From the NCBI RefSeq assembly GCF_003002065.1, contig NZ_PVZG01000015.1, forward strand, positions 156,968 through 220,967: a DNA stretch of 64,000 nt, in the 5' to 3' direction. The DNA is from Pseudosporangium ferrugineum. GTDB taxonomy: Bacteria > Actinomycetota > Actinomycetes > Mycobacteriales > Micromonosporaceae. The number at the start of each line of letters is the position of its first letter. Position 1 is the first letter of the stretch. The notes under the pieces are model-generated. The model was not told the DNA's origin. It worked only from the letters and a program-made list of their open reading frames with translations, and searched no databases. Positions 63,932-64,000 of this stretch are shown piece by piece. Position numbers and translations under genes: made by a program.

Positions 63932-64000
63932 TCAGTGGTCGTAGGCGATCAGTGACCGGGTGACGGGTGCGCCGGTCTTGTTGTTGTGCCAGATCGCTGC
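63932..64000 (-). mobile_element. C-terminal end of an IS630-type transposase (partial)
   Basis: The minus strand reads AAIWHNNKTGAPVTRSLIAYDH-stop, running off the right edge. The closing APVTRSLIAYDH is typical of the C-terminus of IS630-family transposases in actinomycetes (from memory). The element's inverted repeat would be expected in the 22 bp between this stop and the hydrolase stop at 63909, or just inside it. Confidence 0.65.

Overview
The window is very GC-rich, densely coded DNA with many GTG starts, 4-bp ATGA/GTGA gene overlaps and frequent GTACG words. With a stand-alone EF-Tu, SigE-type ECF factor, F420-type (Ddn-like) proteins, DUF574 methyltransferase and tandem spore-associated-type secreted proteins, this points to a filamentous actinomycete chromosome, most likely Micromonosporaceae (Actinoplanes-like). 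The family assignment is inference. I see no rRNA, tRNA, CRISPR array or phage; the only mobile-element trace is the end of a transposase at the right edge.

Layout. 0-3.8 kb: a DsbA-like thiol protein overlapping a VKOR-type oxidase (oxidative folding outside the membrane), a small acidic protein, a membrane-anchored NBR1-Ig protein and two tandem Cys-rich secreted proteins. 3.8-8.1 kb: secreted M36 metallopeptidase and GH11 xylanase. 8.3-15.3 kb: AlkA-like glycosylase, a DUF4396 membrane protein with a copper-type (CsoR-like) operator inside its promoter, DoxX-like, CorA-like, PRPP synthase and GH88/105-like genes, and a TetR/Ddn divergent pair. 15.2-20.2 kb: hybrid histidine kinase, transmembrane Ser/Thr kinase and L,D-transpeptidase. 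20.2-22.5 kb: a lone EF-Tu gene carrying substitutions at elfamycin/thiopeptide sites, with a leader ORF and hairpin, then an SGNH lipase. 23.2-24.8 kb: a sulfite-oxidase-like molybdoenzyme, its flavin reductase and a small Cys-rich protein. 24.9-26.8 kb: an ECF sigma factor, a membrane protein and a divergent secreted paralogue sharing one palindromic promoter region.

29.4-34.5 kb is the most unusual block: a Nudix/NrtR-type regulator, a J-domain-pseudokinase fusion, a VWA protein and a divergent adenylosuccinate-synthetase-like enzyme in one overlapping operon, facing a AAA+ ATPase gene whose 3' end overlaps it. Two CTCA-N3-TGAG sites lie in the operon promoter. This is my best candidate for an incompletely described system. 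34.6-41.0 kb: an iron-box-preceded siderophore ABC importer, then Ddn-like, GNAT, alpha/beta hydrolase and Sfp/EntD-type PPTase genes. 41.0-49.2 kb: a four-gene SWIM/DUF5691 - MoxR - DUF5682 - VWA operon, peppered with tandem repeats. 49.2-56.9 kb: NAD(P)-epimerase-like, EamA, DUF574 methyltransferase, a second transmembrane kinase, a YCII-like protein, a Xi-class GST and a Ca2+/H+ antiporter.

57.1-63.9 kb is a carbohydrate regulon: a LacI repressor, a DUF1996 protein and a 1015-residue multi-domain glycoside hydrolase. All three carry nearly the same GGAGAGCGCTCTCC operator, and the two enzyme promoters are built alike (TTGAC-x, 17 bp, TAACAC). A DUF305-like lipoprotein lies between them.
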